The notes beneath the pieces were generated by a model that saw nothing but the letters and a program-made list of their open reading frames with translations, was not told the origin of the DNA and did not search any database. Positions 7,810 to 16,537 of a stretch of DNA of 31,889 nt are shown here, one piece after another. The stretch covers positions 1-31,889 of the forward strand of contig JAGWUW010000001.1 in NCBI GenBank assembly GCA_028868235.1, in the 5' to 3' direction. Each line of letters opens with the position of its first letter. Within the stretch, counting starts at the first letter, position 1. The DNA is from Betaproteobacteria bacterium (GTDB taxonomy: Bacteria > Pseudomonadota > Gammaproteobacteria > Burkholderiales > Rhodocyclaceae). Made by a program: the position numbers and the translations under genes.

Positions 7810-8010
7810 ATGGAACTCATCGACCAGGAACAACGCGAATTTCTGTGCAGCGGTGTCAGCATCAGTCTTGCGGCATGCGGCGCCAATCGCACCATCTTGA
7901 TCAAGGGCGACGACGTATTTGCCGAGAACTCGCCCTATCCGCAGCCCGAACAGATGCTGCGCAACATCTACGCCGGAGGAAACGATCATGCCTACATGGA
8001 CTCTCCATGA
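7810..8010 (+). pseudogene. Chimeric remnant: PPOX-like start joined to the 3' end of a 2-oxoacid dehydrogenase E1 alpha gene
   Basis: A 66-codon frame. The last part, DDVFAENSPYPQPEQMLRNIYAG (split here for description: FAENSPYP then QPEQMLRNIYAG), matches the usual C-terminus of pyruvate/acetoin dehydrogenase E1 alpha subunits as I know them. The first part (IDQEQREFLCSGVSISLAA) resembles instead the start of small pyridoxamine-phosphate-oxidase-like proteins, with lower certainty. An E1 alpha is normally about 325-360 aa, so nearly all of it, including the TPP-binding motif, is gone. The frame overlaps the start of the following E1 beta remnant by 23 nt, as an alpha/beta operon would. Best read as a deletion scar. 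Confidence 0.55.
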
Positions 8011-8506
8011 CGCCGTCGGCGCCCCCCTCGTCGAGGAAATGCCCCGCGATGACTGGGTGATCGCCTTCGGCGAAGGGATTGCCACCAAGCACCAGGAACT
8101 GGTCCGCGAATTCGGCGCCCGCCACATCCGCAACACCCCCCTGGCCGAAGGTATCATCGCCGGCGTGGGTATGTGCCCGGTGGTCGACCTGCTGTTCGCC
8201 CCCTTTCTGTGCAACGCCATGGACGAGCTGGTCAACAGCGCCGGGAAGCCGCGCTTCATCTCCGGCGGCCAGTTTTCCTTCCCTCTCGTCACCCTGGCAA
8301 TGACTGATGCCGGCAGGGGCGTCGGTGCGGAAATCGCCGCCCAAGACGCCGAAGAAACCTTCGCCGCCCTTAAAGCGCCGGTTGTCCGCCTCGGCAGCCC
8401 GGATGCCCCGGTCGCCGCCAGTTATCTCCTCGAACAGGCCAGCGTACCGCAAGCGGCAGCCACAGCCGACGCAGCACGGCGCAGCTGCCTGCCGCGTGTC
8501 GCCTGA
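7988..8506 (+). pseudogene. 2-oxoacid dehydrogenase E1 beta subunit with large internal deletion
   Basis: A 172-aa frame starting at ATG 7988 with a GGAGGAAA ribosome-binding site. Residues about 1-107 match the N-terminal pyrimidine-binding domain of the pyruvate/acetoin/branched-chain dehydrogenase E1 beta subunit: the Glu of FGEGIA, NTPLAEGIIAG, VDLLFAPF, and SGGQFSFPLV. The next residues, GRGVGAEIAAQDAEETFAAL followed by the APVVRL region, match the C-terminal domain of the same family. Roughly 150-170 residues between them are missing, although the frame is kept. The family is about 325 aa. The enzyme cannot be functional in its usual form. The scrambled C-terminus after ASVPQ is also atypical. 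Confidence 0.75.
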
Positions 8507-8545
8507 CTTTTGCCCCTACCCAAATCCAAAAAGAGGAGAACTTCC

Positions 8546-9112
8546 ATGCACATCACTATCAAACCTGTCGTCATCGCCGCAACCCTGTCCTGCCTAGGCC
8601 TTGCGCCAGCTTTATCCGTCGCTGCCGGCAATCAAGCCGAGATCAAGCGCGGCGCCCAACTGGTCGAGTTCGGCGGCTGCAAGGATTGCCACGTTCCATT
8701 CAAGATGGGGCCGAAGGGACCGGAAAAGGACGCAGCCCGCGGCCTGTCAGGACACCCCGCCGACTTGGTCGACGCCGCCCAACCTACGCTCGATGCTTAC
8801 TGGAACTGGGCTGGTTCGGCCACCATGACAGCCTTTGTCGGACCGTGGGGCACGTCCTATTCGGCCAATCTAACGCCCGACAAGGAAACAGGTATCGGCT
8901 CCTGGCGCGTTGGCGATTTCATTCAGGCGATGCGTACCGGCAAGCATCTGGGTGCCGGTCGTCCGATCGTCCCACCGATGCCTTGGCAGGCGGTAGGGTC
9001 GTTGCCTAACAAGGATTTGCAGGCAATCTACGCCTACCTGATGTCGCGGCCGGCGGTAAGCAACCGGGTGCCCGACTACGCACCACCGACAGCCCCCATC
9101 GCTGCCAAATAA
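8546..9112 (+). CDS. Class I cytochrome c, periplasmic
   Basis: A 188-aa exported monoheme cytochrome. Residues 1-27 form a signal peptide (hydrophobic core, cleavage near VAA-G). The heme site CKDCH is at residues 45-49. A possible axial methionine lies in PPMPW, within a stretch (TPDKETGIGSW, later GKHLGAGRP) that resembles cytochrome subunits of membrane alcohol/aldehyde dehydrogenases. No dehydrogenase gene is adjacent. ATG 8546 is chosen for its GAGGAG ribosome-binding site and signal peptide. It is 39 nt downstream of the decayed E1 beta gene and ends 15 nt before a convergent LysR gene. Confidence 0.85.
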   Translation: MHITIKPVVIAATLSCLGLAPALSVAAGNQAEIKRGAQLVEFGGCKDCHVPFKMGPKGPEKDAARGLSGHPADLVDAAQPTLDAYWNWAGSATMTAFVGPWGTSYSANLTPDKETGIGSWRVGDFIQAMRTGKHLGAGRPIVPPMPWQAVGSLPNKDLQAIYAYLMSRPAVSNRVPDYAPPTAPIAAK

Positions 9113-9127
9113 GCGCTTGCCGCCGAG

Positions 9128-9988
9128 TCAGCGCGCCGACCGCTGGAGCCAGCGAATGAAGCCTATCATGGCCGGCTTGTCCTGCACGCCCGGCGAAGCG
9201 ACGACGTAAAAGCTGCGGTCAGGGCAATCCTCGGCAAAGGGCCTCACCAGTTGTCTGGCATCGAGATAAGGCTGGGCCAGCGTCGCCGCCATCAGTGCCA
9301 CGCCATGCCCGGCAACCGCGCCTTCCAGCATGAGCAGGGCATCCTCATAAAGCGGACCGCCAACCGGCTCGGCATGGCGGATGCCGGCTACGGCGAACCA
9401 GCGCTGCCAGGAGAGCAGCGGGTGGCGCAAAAGGCGCACGGCGTCGAGGTCGGCCGATGTTTTTAGCTTGGCGGCGAGGGCCGGCGCACATACCGGAAAT
9501 ACCCGTTCCTCGAACAGCTTCCAGGCGAGCAGCCCAGGCCATTCCTCTTCGCCGTAACGCAGGCCAATGTCGGCCTCGCCATTGAGCAACGGCCCCAGAC
9601 CGGTAGCGGTCGCCAGGCTGAACTCAACGTCGGGATGGGCTGCCTGGTATTCCGCGACCCGCGACACCAGCCACTTGCTACCCAGTGCCGGTGCCACCGA
9701 AATGCGCAGGCGTTCGCGCTGCGGCACACGCAGCACGGCGCTCGCCTCGTCGAGACGGAGCAGGGCGTCGCGCACCACCGTCAGGTAACGCCGCCCGGCT
9801 GCCGTCAACACAATTGCCCGATGCCGCCGTTCGAACAGGTCCTGTCCGAGATGTTCCTCCAGCTGGCGGATGCGGTGGCTGATCGCCGACGGCGTCAGAT
9901 GCAGCGCTTCCGCCGCTGCCTGAAAACTACCAAGACGGGCAGCGGCTTCGAAAGCGGGCAAAGTGTGGAGCGGGGGTAGATCGTGCAT
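9128..9988 (-). CDS. LysR-family transcriptional regulator, GcvA-like
   Basis: A 286-aa LysR protein of the GcvA/AmpR-like subgroup. The N-terminal motif LPAFEAAARLGSFQAAAEALHLTPSA (shown in parts: LPAFEAAARLGSF, then LHLTPSAISHRIRQLE) is the winged helix. LFERRHRAIVLTAAGRRYL follows. The effector domain shows the subgroup pattern ADIGLRYGEEEWPGL. The ATG at 9988 gives the usual short N-terminus; a TTG 24 nt upstream is also possible. It is convergent with the cytochrome c gene. The target is unknown. Confidence 0.9.
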   Translation of the reverse strand: MHDLPPLHTLPAFEAAARLGSFQAAAEALHLTPSAISHRIRQLEEHLGQDLFERRHRAIVLTAAGRRYLTVVRDALLRLDEASAVLRVPQRERLRISVAPALGSKWLVSRVAEYQAAHPDVEFSLATATGLGPLLNGEADIGLRYGEEEWPGLLAWKLFEERVFPVCAPALAAKLKTSADLDAVRLLRHPLLSWQRWFAVAGIRHAEPVGGPLYEDALLMLEGAVAGHGVALMAATLAQPYLDARQLVRPFAEDCPDRSFYVVASPGVQDKPAMIGFIRWLQRSAR

Positions 9989-10276
9989 GGTTTCGGCAGC
10001 TATCGGTATCAAGTCATGATGCTAATGGCTTTTGCCCACTCCGTTCCTACTCGTATTCCTGATAGTTCTTTTTGTTCAACTCATTCAAACAGCGCTGGCT
10101 TCCACCCCTAGCTGGTTGCGGCACCGGGTCCCTGCTGACTGTTTGAGGCCTTGTGTCAGGCTCCAGTTGTGCAGCCGATCAGGGTCTGAACCAGGAATAG
10201 AATCGACAGCTGTATGGGGGATGTCAAATTTCGGTAGATGAAAAGTGGTGCATGTTGTGCGAACTGGAGCCTTGTT
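9989..10276. other. Intergenic region without a supported gene
   Basis: About 290 bp of lower coding quality than its surroundings. A plus-strand frame from a TTG at 10032 (69 codons, hydrophobic start, then Arg/Cys/Ser-rich) has no recognisable family and no ribosome-binding site. The stretch near 10209-10255 (AAATTTCGGTAGATGAAAAGTGG) reminds me of terminal non-coding parts of IS21-type elements, but no transposase or paired ends are visible. It may be a scar of a lost element. Confidence 0.3.
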
Positions 10277-10624
10277 TCAAAAGGAACGTCCATCGACATG
10301 TGTCACCTCCAGCGACGCCGGTTCCACCCCCTCCAGGCAGCGTGCATTCACCGCCACCATGTGCTTTCCGGCCGGGTCCGCGCCTTCGCCAAACGGATGG
10401 ATACCGCATTTTGGGCAAAAGTGATGCTTGATGCGCAGGTTGCCGAAAGTGTAGGTAGCGAGATTGTTCTCCGGCGTCAGCAAACGTAGCTTATCGCGCG
10501 GCACAAACCAGTGCAGAGAACCCATGCGCGAGCAGATGGAGCAATTGCAATCCATGACCTTGGCCAACTCGCCTTCGACCTCGAAAGCGACCTGCCCGCA
10601 GTGACAGCTACCTTTGTAGATCAT
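10277..10624 (-). CDS. GFA-domain (CENP-V/GFA) zinc protein
   Basis: A 115-aa protein of the glutathione-dependent formaldehyde-activating (GFA) family. The zinc ligands are all present: Cys7 and Cys9 in CHCG, Cys26/Cys28/Cys31 in CNCSIC, and Cys70/Cys73 in CPKCG. Start ATG 10624 has a strong AAGGAG site. Most GFA proteins have no proven substrate, and the formaldehyde role should not be assumed. It is the last gene of a three-gene minus-strand group with DUF1272 and SRPBCC proteins. Confidence 0.88.
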   Translation of the reverse strand: MIYKGSCHCGQVAFEVEGELAKVMDCNCSICSRMGSLHWFVPRDKLRLLTPENNLATYTFGNLRIKHHFCPKCGIHPFGEGADPAGKHMVAVNARCLEGVEPASLEVTHVDGRSF

Positions 10625-10663
10625 GTTTATTCTCCTTGCAGGATGAAATCAACGGCGTCGCTA

Positions 10664-10942
10664 CTACGCCGTCCTAGCGTAATTCATCGGCTTGTATATG
10701 CGTTTGGTGGGAGCGGGATGGTTGATCAGTTTTTCGGCCGTCCGCTGCGGATGCGCCACCTGCTCGCCCCCGCTGTTCGGACATTTCCCGAACAGGCCCC
10801 CATCCCTACAGTCGGCACAGAAGGTGCACTCAAAGAAACAGATGCCAGCCTCCGTCGAATTGGCCTGGAAATCCTTGTGACAGCATTCGCAGTTGGGTTG
10901 GAATTGCAGTATGGCTCTCTCCGAAAGGGTATGGCGAAGCAA
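10664..10942 (-). CDS. DUF1272 family small Cys-rich protein
   Basis: A short protein with the DUF1272 signature: PNCECCHKDF, ECTFCADC and GKCPNSGGE. The spaced cysteines suggest metal binding. The role is unknown. The start is unclear. The frame opens at TTG 10942 without a ribosome-binding site, while a good GGAGAG lies just before GCCATACTGCAA, where the family normally starts with Met. There the codons are GCC, ATA (10912-10910) and CTG (10909). A small deletion may have destroyed the ATG. The gene begins 3 nt after the SRPBCC stop if the TTG is used. Confidence 0.75.
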   Translation of the reverse strand: MLRHTLSERAILQFQPNCECCHKDFQANSTEAGICFFECTFCADCRDGGLFGKCPNSGGEQVAHPQRTAEKLINHPAPTKRIYKPMNYARTA

Positions 10943-10945
10943 TAT

Positions 10946-11389
10946 CTACTGCAGAATTTCGGGCTCAACCAGTGCAGCCAGCTGCTCCAGCGAATCCTGC
11001 CAGCCGAGATAGCACATCTCGACCGGAATCGCGTCCGGAATGCCTTCCTGCACGATATTGAGCTCGGTGCCGCATAGAACCGGTGTCAGCGTAACAGTCA
11101 CCTGCAGAACACCTGGCAGATTGGGATCGTCGAACTTGTCGGTATAGCGCAGTAGCACATTGGGAACGAGTTCGAGATATTCCCCGCCAAATGTATGACC
11201 TTGCTGCGTGGTGAAGTTGGTGAAAGACATCTGGAACGTACCACCAACCCGCGCATCCAGATGATGAACAGTACACGTGAACCCATGGGGAGGGAGCCAT
11301 TTGGCCATTGCCTCGGCGGTCGTGAAGGCGCGATACAAGCGCTCGGCAGGTGCTTTCAGTACGCGGTGAAGACGAACGGTTCCTGGCAT
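10946..11389 (-). CDS. SRPBCC/AHSA1-domain protein
   Basis: A 147-aa protein of the START-like SRPBCC superfamily (activator of Hsp90 ATPase homologue 1-like group). It has the usual pattern: an N-terminal strand RLHRVLKAPAERLYRAF, a W/P-rich WLPPHGFTC turn, GGTFQMSF in the hydrophobic groove and a C-terminal helix CYLGWQDSLEQLAALV. ATG 11389 has an AGGAG site and suits the domain start; the longer open frame upstream is not needed. It heads the SRPBCC-DUF1272-GFA group, a combination I recall from other proteobacteria. The ligand is unknown. Confidence 0.85.
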   Translation of the reverse strand: MPGTVRLHRVLKAPAERLYRAFTTAEAMAKWLPPHGFTCTVHHLDARVGGTFQMSFTNFTTQQGHTFGGEYLELVPNVLLRYTDKFDDPNLPGVLQVTVTLTPVLCGTELNIVQEGIPDAIPVEMCYLGWQDSLEQLAALVEPEILQ

Positions 11390-11554
11390 GGTGGGCGCTC
11401 CTATCGAGGTATTGAAATTCGACGCCGGATTCGGCAAAGGGTTCAGGGGCAAGTGCCGACAGCCAGCCAAGCGGATCTAGTCATGCGTTAACTAATCGCA
11501 ATGTCATTTTTACGCAGCCGATACCTCCACTTCGGCCAGCGTTTGATAAGGCTG

Positions 11555-13171
11555 TTAGCGCCTTCCGCCAAGAATACTGCCCAGCACCCCCCGCAAAATC
11601 TGCTTTCCGATTTCCCGTCCAACCGTCCCAGCAACGCCGCGCGCCGCGCTCTTGGCGGCACTTTCAAGCACGCCTTCGTGGCGGCCACCGCGCGGGCCGG
11701 TGCTGCCCATCAGGACATCGCCGAGACCACCAAACAAGCCACCGCCGGAATCTCCCTGTGGAGATGGGGCGCTCTGGCGTTGCGGGGCTTGCTGATAGCG
11801 CGGCTGCGGCTGACCGGTGTGGTTGCCCCAGTCGCTGGCATTCAGCCCACCGCCTTGCGGAGCGGGAATGGCGCCAGGGGTGGCCTGAGTGCGGGTTGGT
11901 TTCCCCTTAAGGACCTCGTAGGCCGATTCCCGGTCAACGGCCTGGCCGTAGGCGGCAAGCATGGGCGAGGCCTGGATCATGGCCTGGCGCTCCTCAGCGG
12001 TCAGCGGACCGAGGCGCGAAGCGGGTGGGAAGATGATGCTACGCTCGACCACGTTGGGGCGCCCCTTTTCGTCGAGGAAGGACACCAGAGCCTCCCCAAC
12101 ACCGAGTTCGGTGATAACGCTGGCGGCGTCGAACTTGGGGTTGGCGCGCATGGTCTGTGCCGCGGCTTGCACGGCCTTCTGGTCACGCGGCGTGAAGGCG
12201 CGCAAGGCGTGCTGAACGCGGTTGCCAAGCTGACCGAGGATTTTTTCCGGGACATCGAGCGGGTTCTGCGTGACGAAATAGACACCGACGCCCTTGGAGC
12301 GGATCAGGCGCACCACCTGCTCGACCTTGTCAGTCAGCGCCTGAGGGGCGTCGCTGAACAGCAAGTGGGCTTCGTCGAAGAAGAAGACGAGCTTGGGCTT
12401 GTCGAGATCGCCGGCTTCCGGCAGTTGCTCGAACAGCTCCGAGAGCAGCCAAAGCAGGAAGGTGGAGTAGAGCGCCGGGGCCTGCACCAGTTTTTCGGCA
12501 GCAAGGACGTTGATGACACCGCGACCATTGCTGTCAATCTGCATCAGGTCAGCAATATTGAGCATCGGTTCGCCGAAAAACTGGTCACCCCCTTGCTGTT
12601 CCAGCGTCAGCAGACCACGCTGAATGGCACCGATGGAAGCCGAGGCGATGTTGCCGTATTCGGTGGTGTAGCTTTTGGCATTGTCGCCGACGTTTTGGAC
12701 CATCGCACGCAGGTCCTTCAGGTCGAGCAGCAACAGACCTTGATCGTCGGCGATCTTGAAGACCAGTTGCAGCACACCGGTCTGGGTATCGTTGAGGTTA
12801 AGCAGGCGAGCGAGGAGCAGCGGGCCCATGTCGGAAATGGTAGCCCGCACCGGCACGCCGTTTTCACCGAAGACATCCCAGAAGGCGACAGTATTGGCGT
12901 AGGGTTGGAAACCTTCGAGACCGAGTTCGGCAACACGCTTGAGCAGCTTCTCCGAAGGAGTGCCGGGGGCGCCCATGCCGGAGAGGTCACCCTTTACGTC
13001 CGCCATGAAGACCGGCACGCCGGCGTAGGATAGGCGTTCGGCCATTGACTGCAGCGTCACCGTCTTGCCCGTTCCCGTCGCGCCGGTGATCAGGCCGTGG
13101 CGGTTGGCCATCTGCGGAAGCAGGGCGGGGTAGCCGTCTTCGGATTTAGCGAGGTATAGGGGATCGGACAT
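11555..13171 (-). CDS. HerA-like ATPase, DUF853 family (YjgR-like)
   Basis: A 538-aa P-loop ATPase of the HerA/FtsK superfamily. The N-terminal [18 protein letters not shown] leads to Walker A GATGTGKT at residues 30-37; [10 protein letters not shown] follows. Walker B is LVFFFDEAH (about 261-269) and [12 protein letters not shown] is a later conserved block. The C-terminal part (about 430-500) is Gln/Pro/Gly-rich, ending in a Gly/Arg-rich helix pair typical of the family. ATG 13171 is chosen because the family motif starts there; the frame stays open far upstream, antisense to yebC, which I treat as chance. The cellular role is not established. Confidence 0.9.
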   Translation of the reverse strand: MSDPLYLAKSEDGYPALLPQMANRHGLITGATGTGKTVTLQSMAERLSYAGVPVFMADVKGDLSGMGAPGTPSEKLLKRVAELGLEGFQPYANTVAFWDVFGENGVPVRATISDMGPLLLARLLNLNDTQTGVLQLVFKIADDQGLLLLDLKDLRAMVQNVGDNAKSYTTEYGNIASASIGAIQRGLLTLEQQGGDQFFGEPMLNIADLMQIDSNGRGVINVLAAEKLVQAPALYSTFLLWLLSELFEQLPEAGDLDKPKLVFFFDEAHLLFSDAPQALTDKVEQVVRLIRSKGVGVYFVTQNPLDVPEKILGQLGNRVQHALRAFTPRDQKAVQAAAQTMRANPKFDAASVITELGVGEALVSFLDEKGRPNVVERSIIFPPASRLGPLTAEERQAMIQASPMLAAYGQAVDRESAYEVLKGKPTRTQATPGAIPAPQGGGLNASDWGNHTGQPQPRYQQAPQRQSAPSPQGDSGGGLFGGLGDVLMGSTGPRGGRHEGVLESAAKSAARGVAGTVGREIGKQILRGVLGSILGGRR

Positions 13172-13254
13172 GGCGGCAGGCTCACTGGAAAAATTATCCA
13201 AACATTCTAGCAACGCCCGAGTCGGGCTTTGTGAAATCACGTAACGTCGCCGAA

Positions 13255-13283
13255 CTGACGAGAAGCCTTGTGGCGGGTAAAAT
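13255..13283 (+). promoter_or_regulatory. Sigma70-type promoter of yebC
   Basis: CTGACG (13255-13260), a 17-nt spacer, then TAAAAT (13278-13283), about 35 nt before the yebC ATG. Five of six bases match consensus in each box. Confidence 0.6.
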
Positions 13284-13318
13284 CTCGCCTTCTTCGTTTT
13301 TTGCAGTGGGAAATCATC

Positions 13319-14044
13319 ATGGCTGGTCATTCCAAATGGGCCAATATTCAGCACCGTAAAGGTCGCCAGGACGAGAAGCGCGGCGCCGCCTTCTCCAAGA
13401 TCGCCAAGGAAATCACCGTGGCCGCCAAGATGGGCGGTGGCGATATCAGCTTCAACCCACGCCTGCGCGTAGCCGTGGACAAAGGCAAGGCAGTCAACAT
13501 GCCCAAGGACAAGATCGATACCGCCATCAAAAAGGGTACCGGCGAACTGGAAGGCGTCGATTACGTTGAAGTCCGCTACGAAGGCTATGGTATCGGCGGC
13601 GCGGCAATCATGGTCGACTGCCTGACCGACAACAAAACCCGCACCGTCGCAGAAGTACGCCATGCCTTCTCCAAGCACGGTGGCAACATGGGCACCGACG
13701 GCTGTGTGGCGTTCCAATTCAAGCACTGCGGACAAATGATCTTCGCTCCGGGCACCGATGAAGCAGCCCTGATGGATGCTGCCATCGAAGCCGGTGCCGA
13801 GGACGTCAATACCAACGACGACGGTTCGATCGAAGTGATCACTGCGCCAACCGAGTTCATCGCCGTCAAGGATGCGTTGGAAGCCGCCGGTTTCAAACCG
13901 GAATTCAGCGAAGTGACGATGAAGCCGGAAGGCGAGAACGTTTTCGTCGGCGACGATGCCGTCAAGATGCAGAAACTGCTCGACGCTCTGGAAAATCTCG
14001 ACGACGTACAGGAAATCTACACCACCGCCGTCATCGAAGAATAA
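13319..14044 (+). CDS. yebC: YebC/PmpR-family DNA-binding protein
   Basis: A 241-aa member of the YebC/TACO1 family, with the invariant start [14 protein letters not shown] and the following KGRQDEKRG block. Conserved [22 protein letters not shown] (in parts: VRYEGYG, then [13 protein letters not shown]) and FKHCGQM segments are present. Members are described as transcription regulators and as translation factors that help ribosomes stalled at proline runs. ATG 13319 fits the family start exactly. It is monocistronic here, with its own promoter upstream and a terminator 12 nt after the stop. Confidence 0.96.
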   Translation: MAGHSKWANIQHRKGRQDEKRGAAFSKIAKEITVAAKMGGGDISFNPRLRVAVDKGKAVNMPKDKIDTAIKKGTGELEGVDYVEVRYEGYGIGGAAIMVDCLTDNKTRTVAEVRHAFSKHGGNMGTDGCVAFQFKHCGQMIFAPGTDEAALMDAAIEAGAEDVNTNDDGSIEVITAPTEFIAVKDALEAAGFKPEFSEVTMKPEGENVFVGDDAVKMQKLLDALENLDDVQEIYTTAVIEE

Positions 14045-14055
14045 GAAATTGGCCG

Positions 14056-14092
14056 ACGATCCCTTGCTATTTGGCGGGGATCGTGTCGTTTT
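14056..14092 (+). terminator. Rho-independent terminator of yebC
   Basis: ACGATCCC (14056-14063) pairs with GGGATCGT (14077-14084) over 8 bp with a 13-nt loop, followed by GTCGTTTT. It starts 12 nt after the yebC stop codon. Confidence 0.75.
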
Positions 14093-14122
14093 AATTACCG
14101 TTCGCGTCAACAAGGATTCCCC

Positions 14123-14599
14123 GTGAAACTTCGCGTGCTCGCCCCCACCCTGCTGCTTGCCTCCCTGAGCCTGCCTGTCACAGCGGCACAATACGCCTGC
14201 CCGGAACTGAGCAGCGCCAAGCAGGTCAATGCCTGTCCGACCGAGGACGAGCTGAAGCACACCTACCATGGCTTTTGTAGCGACGACAAAAAGGTCTATG
14301 GCGGAGAGACCGACAACTGCATACGCTACAAGGACTACCGGGCGATGAAGAACACAGCCCTGTGGGAATCGGCTGACGGCCTGTTCGACGGTTACGTCTC
14401 CTGCGATTTGCCGAAAGCCAAGCTCCAGAGCCTCAAGGCAAGCGGCATCAAGATCGAAAAGCAGGGCTCGCTGACCAAGGTGGTATGCAGCTATCCGAAC
14501 GGCGTCAATTTCACCTATCGAACCAAGGGCAGCTGTAACGTAGACGATGACACGGCCTGCACGGCCAAACCGGGCGGCTGCCAGGCAACTTGCGATTGA
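14123..14599 (+). CDS. Secreted cysteine-rich protein of unknown function
   Basis: A 158-aa protein starting at GTG 14123 (AAGGAT site upstream). Residues 1-22 form a clear Sec signal peptide ending VTAA. The mature part contains ten cysteines, enough for five disulfides, concentrated at both ends (YACPEL, NACPTE, HGFCSD near the start and KGSCN, TACTAK, GGCQATC at the end). It has no membrane segment after the signal and no catalytic motif I recognise. It is likely a periplasmic or outer-surface disulfide-bonded protein. It precedes the exonuclease gene by 16 nt and may share its transcript. Confidence 0.75.
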   Translation: MKLRVLAPTLLLASLSLPVTAAQYACPELSSAKQVNACPTEDELKHTYHGFCSDDKKVYGGETDNCIRYKDYRAMKNTALWESADGLFDGYVSCDLPKAKLQSLKASGIKIEKQGSLTKVVCSYPNGVNFTYRTKGSCNVDDDTACTAKPGGCQATCD

Positions 14600-14615
14600 A
14601 CTGCTCGGCCGCTGT

Positions 14616-15119
14616 ATGATCCAGCCGGCCATCATCGATATCGAAGCCTCGGGATTCGGACGCGGCAGCTATCCGATCGAAATCGGTTACTACCTGCCGA
14701 ATGGCCAAGCCTACTGCACGCTGATCACACCGGAAACAGCTTGGACACACTGGGATAAATCTGCTGAGCGGGTGCACGGTATCTGCCGCGATATTCTCCT
14801 CGCCAAGGGCAAGCCGGCCGTCGAGGTCTGCCTCGAACTGAACCGCCAGTTGCGCGGTCAATTTATTTACTGCGATGCGTGGTCTTACGATTATGTCTGG
14901 CTTAGCAAGCTGTTCGATGCGGCCAACCTGGTGCCGACCTTTACCCTCAAGGACATTCGCGAGCTGCTGAGCGAGTGCGAAAAGAATCTGTGGCAGACCA
15001 CCCGCGCCGCGGTGGAGTTGCGCCTGCAATTACGCCGCCATCGGGCCAGCAGCGATGCCCGCATGCTGTTCGAAACGCTGCTTGAGGCTCGCCAGCGCTG
15101 CGGGTCGGAGAAACCCTAG
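14616..15119 (+). CDS. DEDD-type 3'-5' exonuclease (DnaQ-like fold)
   Basis: A 167-aa RNase H-fold exonuclease. Exo I is [10 protein letters not shown] with Asp8 and Glu10. Exo II is around [11 protein letters not shown] (Asp87 or Asp92). Exo III is [12 protein letters not shown] with His142 and Asp147, the H-x4-D spacing of the DEDDh class. The family trims 3' ends of DNA or RNA; the natural substrate cannot be told. ATG 14616 is chosen because Exo I follows directly, although the ribosome-binding site is weak. The gene ends in TAG, directly followed by the ATG of a DMT permease. Confidence 0.85.
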   Translation: MIQPAIIDIEASGFGRGSYPIEIGYYLPNGQAYCTLITPETAWTHWDKSAERVHGICRDILLAKGKPAVEVCLELNRQLRGQFIYCDAWSYDYVWLSKLFDAANLVPTFTLKDIRELLSECEKNLWQTTRAAVELRLQLRRHRASSDARMLFETLLEARQRCGSEKP

Positions 15120-15974
15120 ATGCTGCTGCGACTCGCCCCTTTCCTGTTCGTCTTCCTGTGGAGCACTGGCTTCGTCGGCGCCAAGTACGGCATGCCCTAT
15201 GCCGAGCCCCTCTCCTTCCTGCTCAGCCGATATGTACTGGTGATCGCCCTGATGCTCCCCATCGCCTTGACCACCCGGGCACCCTGGCCGAAGTGGCCGC
15301 GCGAATGGATGCATATCGGCATGTCCGGCGTGCTTGTCCATGCCATCTATCTGGGCGGGGTTTTCGTCGCCATCAAGCATGGCCTGTCGGCTGGCGTTAC
15401 AGCGCTGGTGGTCGGTATGCAACCCTTGCTGACAGCCTTGGGTTCAGGATGGCTACTCGATGAGAAAGTAAGTGCTCGCCAGTGGGGCGGACTGGTTCTC
15501 GGCTTCATCGGCGTTGGCATGGTCGTTTGGGGCAAGCTGGGCGATGGCGCCCTGGGGCCGATGCTCCTCCCCGCTCTCGTTGCGCTGCTCGGCATCACAG
15601 CTGGCACTCTGTACCAGAAGCGTTTCTGCCCGAAATTCGACTTGCGCAGCGGCTCGGTGATCCAATTTGTACCAACCGCCATCGTGACAGCCGTCGCCGT
15701 CGCCGCTTTCGAGGAATACCGCATCGAATGGAACTCCCATTTCCTGTTCGCTCTGGGCTGGCTGGTATTGGTGCTCTCGCTCGGCGCCATCAGCCTGCTT
15801 AACCTGCTGATCCGCAGCGGCAGCGCAGTCAACGTCGCCAGCCTGTTCTACCTCACGCCACCAACGACGGCGTTGATCGCCTTTGCCGTCTTCGGCGAGA
15901 CCCTGACGCTGACGGCTATCATCGGCATGGTGGTAGCGGTGAGTGGCGTCTATCTGGTGGCGAGGGCGAAATGA
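15120..15974 (+). CDS. DMT superfamily permease (EamA domains)
   Basis: A 284-aa membrane protein with about ten helices and two EamA repeats. The start [23 protein letters not shown] is characteristic of one EamA subgroup; the C-terminal repeat has [19 protein letters not shown]. Its ATG touches the exonuclease stop codon, and its own stop overlaps the ruvC ATG (ATGA), so translation of the three genes is probably coupled. The substrate is unknown. The link to DNA repair genes is likely only transcriptional. Confidence 0.9.
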   Translation: MLLRLAPFLFVFLWSTGFVGAKYGMPYAEPLSFLLSRYVLVIALMLPIALTTRAPWPKWPREWMHIGMSGVLVHAIYLGGVFVAIKHGLSAGVTALVVGMQPLLTALGSGWLLDEKVSARQWGGLVLGFIGVGMVVWGKLGDGALGPMLLPALVALLGITAGTLYQKRFCPKFDLRSGSVIQFVPTAIVTAVAVAAFEEYRIEWNSHFLFALGWLVLVLSLGAISLLNLLIRSGSAVNVASLFYLTPPTTALIAFAVFGETLTLTAIIGMVVAVSGVYLVARAK

Positions 15975-16504
15975 GCGCCCCGCGCATTCTCGGGATCGAC
16001 CCCGGTCTTCGGGTAACGGGGTTTGGTGTCATCGAAAAGCACGGCAACCAACTGCTTTACGTGGCCAGCGGCTGCATCAAGTCGAACGACAAGCAGACTC
16101 TGCCGGAGCGCATCGCCACATTGTTCGCCGGGATCAGCGAAGTGATCTCCACCTACCGGCCCGATCAGGCGGCAATAGAAAAGGTGTTCGTCAACGTCAA
16201 TCCGCAATCGACGCTGCTGCTCGGCCAGGCACGCGGGGCAGCAATCAGCGCGCTGGTGCATGGCGGGCTGCCGGTAGCTGAATACACGGCACTGCAGGTC
16301 AAGCAGGCGGTTGTCGGGCACGGCAAGGCAGCCAAGGAACAGGTGCAAGATATGGTGGTCAGGCTTCTTTCGCTGCCCGGCGCACCGACCGCTGATGCCG
16401 CCGATGCGCTGGCCTGCGCCATCGCTCATGCACATGGCGGCCAGGGTCTGGGAGCACTGACGACAGCCGGCTATCGCGTTCGTGGCGGCCGCCTGATAGG
16501 ATGA
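15971..16504 (+). CDS. ruvC: Crossover junction endodeoxyribonuclease RuvC
   Basis: RuvC cleaves Holliday junctions as a dimer together with RuvAB. The 177-aa protein has all four catalytic acidic residues: Asp10 in [13 protein letters not shown], Glu70 in AAIEKVFV, and Asp142/Asp145 in [26 protein letters not shown] is also conserved. Start ATG 15971 overlaps the previous stop by four bases. A LexA box follows immediately, so ruvC is read from the upstream operon while ruvA onwards can be induced separately. Confidence 0.97.
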   Translation: MSAPRILGIDPGLRVTGFGVIEKHGNQLLYVASGCIKSNDKQTLPERIATLFAGISEVISTYRPDQAAIEKVFVNVNPQSTLLLGQARGAAISALVHGGLPVAEYTALQVKQAVVGHGKAAKEQVQDMVVRLLSLPGAPTADAADALACAIAHAHGGQGLGALTTAGYRVRGGRLIG

Positions 16505-16507
16505 TGA

Positions 16508-16523
16508 CTGTTTGAACATACAG
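16508..16523. promoter_or_regulatory. LexA (SOS) box upstream of ruvA
   Basis: CTGTTTGAACATACAG fits the CTGT-N8-ACAG LexA consensus exactly, with flanking A (5') and TA (3') also close to the extended consensus. It lies 14 nt before the ruvA ATG, in the 33-nt ruvC-ruvA gap. A matching site controls ruvAB but not ruvC in E. coli. Confidence 0.8.
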
Positions 16524-16537
16524 TATCGCGACAAGCC

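Noticed and set aside
10032..10241. 69-codon frame with hydrophobic N-terminus
   Set aside because: TTG start, no ribosome-binding site and unusual Arg/Cys/Ser-rich tail; not supported as a gene.
10209..10255. Possible insertion sequence end
   Set aside because: Only a vague resemblance to IS21-type end regions; no inverted repeat pair, target duplication or transposase found.
11501..13033. Plus-strand open frame of 510 codons
   Set aside because: Antisense shadow of the HerA-like ATPase gene; no domain and no ribosome-binding site.
13172..14635. Upstream extension of the HerA-like frame to about 1026 codons
   Set aside because: The extra part is antisense to yebC and the secreted protein gene; the family start [13 protein letters not shown] at 13171 fits known proteins.
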